A stretch of DNA of 64,000 bases from Siphonodentalium dalli. Lineage: Eukaryota > Mollusca > Scaphopoda > Gadilida > Siphonodentaliidae. The notes under the pieces are model-generated. The model was not told where the DNA came from. It saw only the letters and a list, made by a program, of their open reading frames with translations, and searched no databases. Both the position numbers and the translations under genes were made by a program. Below, one piece after another: positions 60,701-64,000 of the stretch. Every line of letters starts with the position of its first letter. The first letter of the stretch is position 1. The stretch is taken from assembly GCA_032622095.1 (NCBI GenBank), contig CP136066.1, positions 231,016,961-231,080,960 of the forward strand. The letters run 5' to 3'.

Positions 60701-61300
60701 TGTTGCAGCTCTGAACACTGAGTATATGGTTTGAAGCAAATGTGTGGGATTGATATATGTGACTTGTGTTTTGTTTATCAAAACATGGTCACACCTGTAT
60801 ATTCACAGTGAGATGGTTTCAGTGTGAGCTCACTGAGCTGGCTTCACACTCAATGAAAACACTGTTTGGATAACAAAGAGTTCAAAGTAAACAAACTTCA
60901 ACACATAACCACTATTCAACATAGACTTGTTATTCTAGTAAAACAAACAATGATCTATTAGACCCTTTGTGATACATCAAGGTATATCACTTCACAGTGC
61001 ACCACTAATATAACACATGGTGAAATTGTGTTAACTCTCTTATGTTGGCTTGTATTTGTGCATACTGCACAGTACCATACTATGAGACTATGGATATCCA
61101 TTCATATTGATATTTTAATAAAAGTAATCAAAATGTAATCAAAATGTAATCATGCTTGCAGGTACTTTTTAAAGTAATCGATTACGATTACGATTACTTG
61201 TAATCAAAAAATGTCATGATTACTGATTACAGGTGATTACTCCAAATTGTGTAATCGATTACTTTGATTACAATTACTAATTACGATTACCCCAACCCTG

Positions 61301-62779
61301 ATGAGGGATTAACACCCCTGGTTTAGTGGTCCTGATAATTTGCTATAATACTGATGGGTTTAAAAAACAACTCAGATTTTTTTAAAGGTAGGTCGATAGA
61401 CAGTTGATAGGAAATATTTGCAAATAGCTATTATCTAGACTCTCCGTGAAAAGAAATGTCTGAAAAGTTTAACAATATTGAGTGTTTATGTCTGCCAGAT
61501 TATTAAAAACTTGGTTAAATAATATTTATGTTGTTTTAAGTTCTTTTTGTCCTGCACACAATACAAAAAAATGATCTGCAAATGGCTGCCAGAACTAATA
61601 AAATACGCAATGAAAAATGTTTGATTGATTTTCTCGCAGAAAGTCGTGATTTAAGATGGTAGATTCATAGTTTTTTAATATGTTCTCTCGAACGCTCTAT
61701 CGACCTACCTAAAGAAATCTGGGTTTTATAAAACCGATTTTTGTTACATAATTCTAACATTGAACAGGTGTTGTTATATTACTATAGAATACATTGGTTT
61801 ATGAGGATACTGATTTTCTCCTTCAAATAGATAGTTTAAAATTGAGATTTATTTTTAAATTCACAAATGGGGGGCGGCCCTTTAAAACATTCAAATACAG
61901 GTACATTGTGACATACTTTAATAATGGCTATGATCGGTGTTGCAACCCTGTCATAATTGCGATGGATATTCCTATCCTAGTGCTAGAATTAATACAATTA
62001 ATTTCTTGAATGCTTATCACAGGCACTGGTGGCTTGCGCTTGATGATGCAGCCTCTAAAAAAATAATCATAGATTTACATGTTATTTTGCTGTAAATTCT
62101 GGCCTCATATTTGTCTACACGTTGTGGCTAAGCACATCACGTGTGGATTTTTTTACAGTATATTTACATTTATCTAGCAAAAACGGAGTAATTTCTACAA
62201 ATTAACATTCCATTTCAACAATAGTTTTACAGCGAGTTTTTTTAGGCTACATTGATACCAGCGCAAAATATATGGTAATATTTTTCACACATTTCGGTAT
62301 AGAACTTTACAATGACACAGAAACCGAAATCAAAATGCTTATGTGTACGCAGCTAACTACACGAGCAATATGTACTTCCACTGCAATGCCTATCAATAGT
62401 ATGCAATTATCTCGCAGAATCTATCAAACAATAATATTAAGCCCATGTGTTAGTTGCACAATTACATCTGAAATTTCTCATGTCGTTAGGTTAATATGTA
62501 TTTTAAAAATTCCTGTTAAAAATTATGTGCAAACTTGTATGAATGTACCGTGAACACAATGTTAATCGGCACGGGGATCTACCTAACCAATTGAACGCAT
62601 AATGTCATTTTAATAGTTTTTCAGAATGATATCATACATCTTATCACTGGGAAAATATAAATATATGATCGAAATCGGAATCTCAATCTGTTGGCAGGAC
62701 TATCTCAATATCACAACATCACCTGTATTTAATGTTTCTCATATGTAAATTTTATGCCAAATTATCATACAACTTGTCA
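61301..62779. other. Sequence right of the hAT nest
   Basis: AT-rich; two short open frames (61794-62009 and 62272-62553) are not recognised. It contains the fold-back element listed next. If the astacin gene starts further right, this is its intron, but no upstream exon was found. Confidence 0.4.
61358..61735. mobile_element. Candidate fold-back MITE, about 375 bp
   Basis: GGTAGGTCGATAGA at 61387-61400 and CAGATTTTTTTAAA before it are the reverse complement, with few mismatches, of 61694-61721. The similarity extends outwards to GGTTTAAAAAACA against AAACCGATT-side DNA. So inverted ends of about 40 bp bracket an AT-rich core with no coding. The target duplication is unclear. Confidence 0.6.
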
Positions 62780-63010
62780 TTACATAAAATATGTTTTCAA
62801 GTTGGCGTTCAATATGGCTATTCAGGACTGTGAGCTTCAAATATAGCTGATACATTGTACACATTAGATGTGAACTGTTACTCCGATCATAGATCATACA
62901 TTTGGATGTATTAGCGTTTATAGCGTAATACCATGCTGACCCATCACAAAATGGCTGCCAAAGTGGCCACCGTTTTTAACAAAATACAGAGGTTAAAAAT
63001 GTATGGTATT
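62780..63010. repeat. Direct repeat, copy 1 (about 230 bp)
   Basis: Shares with 63705-63945 the phrases TTTTCAAG, CAATATGGC, ACTGTGAGCTTCAAA, AATTGTACAC or CATTGTACAC, and CAAAATGGCTGCCAAA. Identity is roughly three quarters by eye. Contains an ATGGCTGCC motif akin to the GGCCATTTT motif elsewhere in the window. Confidence 0.75.
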
Positions 63011-63704
63011 TTTTCAAAGGCACATATGCATCATTTGGAAAGATGATTTTGATTAATTATACTGCATGCACAAGAATTTCTTCAAAGAGTGGATCTTAAT
63101 TGTAATTTCGAGAATGAGTTAAGTCAATCCGGGTATCTGCGAAATTCATATTATTGGGATCGTCTTATTGTAAAAAAAAACCTTAAGAAACTGTTCCTTA
63201 TGCATCATAGAACGAGCCGTTGGAGGGCTACCTCATTGTAAAAAATATAAGTAATCATATATTTGTAATGCGCAATGGTGAATTTCGTAAATGAAGTCGT
63301 CAAATGTTATCCTATAATATAATATAAACTCCCAACATCAAATTACTAAAAACCGAGAAACAATTGTCACAGAGCCGTCCCATGAACGTTTTGGGGTATA
63401 CTCACTCCATTACACATCCCATATACAGCATTACTTTGTTTTAATTGTATTAAACTGAATTGTGTCGAACGTCAGCATTTGAATATCATTTTAATCGACG
63501 GTACGTTGGATCTAGAACAAATTGCTTGCACAGTCTTTTCTTAAAACTGTTCAAACTAATTTTGTCCTAATTGTCGATTATTTTGCTATAGTCGCAGTAT
63601 GATCATATGGAGCGTAGGTTCGAAACTAAATTAGTAAGATAGCTTTTTTTTTGCAATGGGTATATGTAATTACATCTACGGGCAAAATATATAAATTCTA
63701 TAAA
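63011..63704. other. Sequence between the direct repeats
   Basis: AT-rich, no gene or repeat recognised. Confidence 0.4.
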
Positions 63705-63945
63705 TAATGCACCTAGTACTATATTTTCAAGATGGCGCCCAATATGGCCATTGAGAACTGTGAGCTTCAAACGATATCTAATAAATTGTACACCTTACAT
63801 TAGAATTGTTAATATGATCCCATACTATACGATTGGCTGTCTTCGCGTTCATAACATAATATCCATGATGACTCCATTGCAAAATGGCTGTCAAACTGGC
63901 CAACGTTTACTTCAAACTAGACAGCTTCAGAGAAATATCCGTATT
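63705..63945. repeat. Direct repeat, copy 2 (about 230 bp)
   Basis: Second copy of 62780-63010, in the same orientation about 920 bp further on. It includes TTTTCAAGATGGCGCCC, with AAGATGGCG, the core of a YY1-type site. A 71-codon open frame (63751-63966) overlaps it and looks random. Confidence 0.75.
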
Positions 63946-64000
63946 TTACAAAATAAAACCATATGAATGCAATGTTTTGTCATTATCTCTCGAACTATAT

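Larger units (their letters stand above)
58095..61300 (-). mobile_element. hAT element A, old copy interrupted by element B
   Basis: The right end is CCCCAACCCTG at 61290-61300, preceded by many copies of TAATC and GATTAC, like the subterminal repeats of its class. A transposase in two exons runs leftwards from 60.7 kb. The left end is missing: after TRWNSQLTSIRSS the sequence meets element C and then, beyond it, intron DNA close to exon A. I therefore cannot give its left border or its target duplication. Confidence 0.75.

Overview
This window looks like a piece of a repeat-rich invertebrate nuclear genome, most likely a marine animal; a mollusc, annelid or similar lophotrochozoan is a guess, not a result. 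The evidence is AT-rich DNA, GT-AG split exons of an astacin-type metalloprotease, several classes of animal transposon (a non-LTR retrotransposon with endonuclease and reverse transcriptase, BED-finger hAT elements, a DNA polymerase B/helicase/integrase element) and several minisatellites. I saw no bacterial gene layout, operon, CRISPR array, rRNA or tRNA.

One host gene can be pieced together. It lies on the minus strand and runs from about 56.1 kb down to at least 2.1 kb. Its pieces are exon A (56085-55968), a candidate exon B (55356-55281), the zinc-site exon C (14958-14758) and exon D at the end of the protease domain (2243-2102). Exons C and D join in phase 0 and together give a well-conserved astacin sequence. 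Upstream exons (signal, propeptide, start of the domain) and downstream exons are not seen. The intron between B and C is about 40 kb; the one between C and D is about 12.5 kb.

Nearly everything else sits in these introns. From left to right: a 55-bp minisatellite (465-1290); short tandem duplications; a LINE with an intact 1171-residue ORF2 (about 5.34-10.11 kb, plus strand); a 42-bp minisatellite (13.47-14.32 kb) and a cluster of palindromes beside exon C; remnants of two other LINEs (15.2-16.9 kb); a short hAT-type element with perfect 8-bp target duplication (17339-18050); a decayed polymerase/helicase/HNH element with a convergent integrase fragment (18.8-22.7 kb); a 3.9-kb element with long diverged inverted ends and no recognised transposase (23.1-27.0 kb); a 26-kb array of about 580 copies of a 45-bp unit (27.7-53.9 kb); then a nest of three hAT elements upstream of exon A (56.1-61.3 kb), a fold-back element (61.36-61.74 kb) and a 230-bp direct repeat (62.8-63.9 kb).

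The 45-bp array is the dominant feature. All three plus-strand frames stay open for long distances because 45 is a multiple of three and the unit lacks stops on that strand, so the huge open frames there (up to 4178 codons) are best read as by-products of the repeat. Almost every unit carries a GAA-TG-TTC dyad resembling a heat-shock element and the palindrome TACATGTA.
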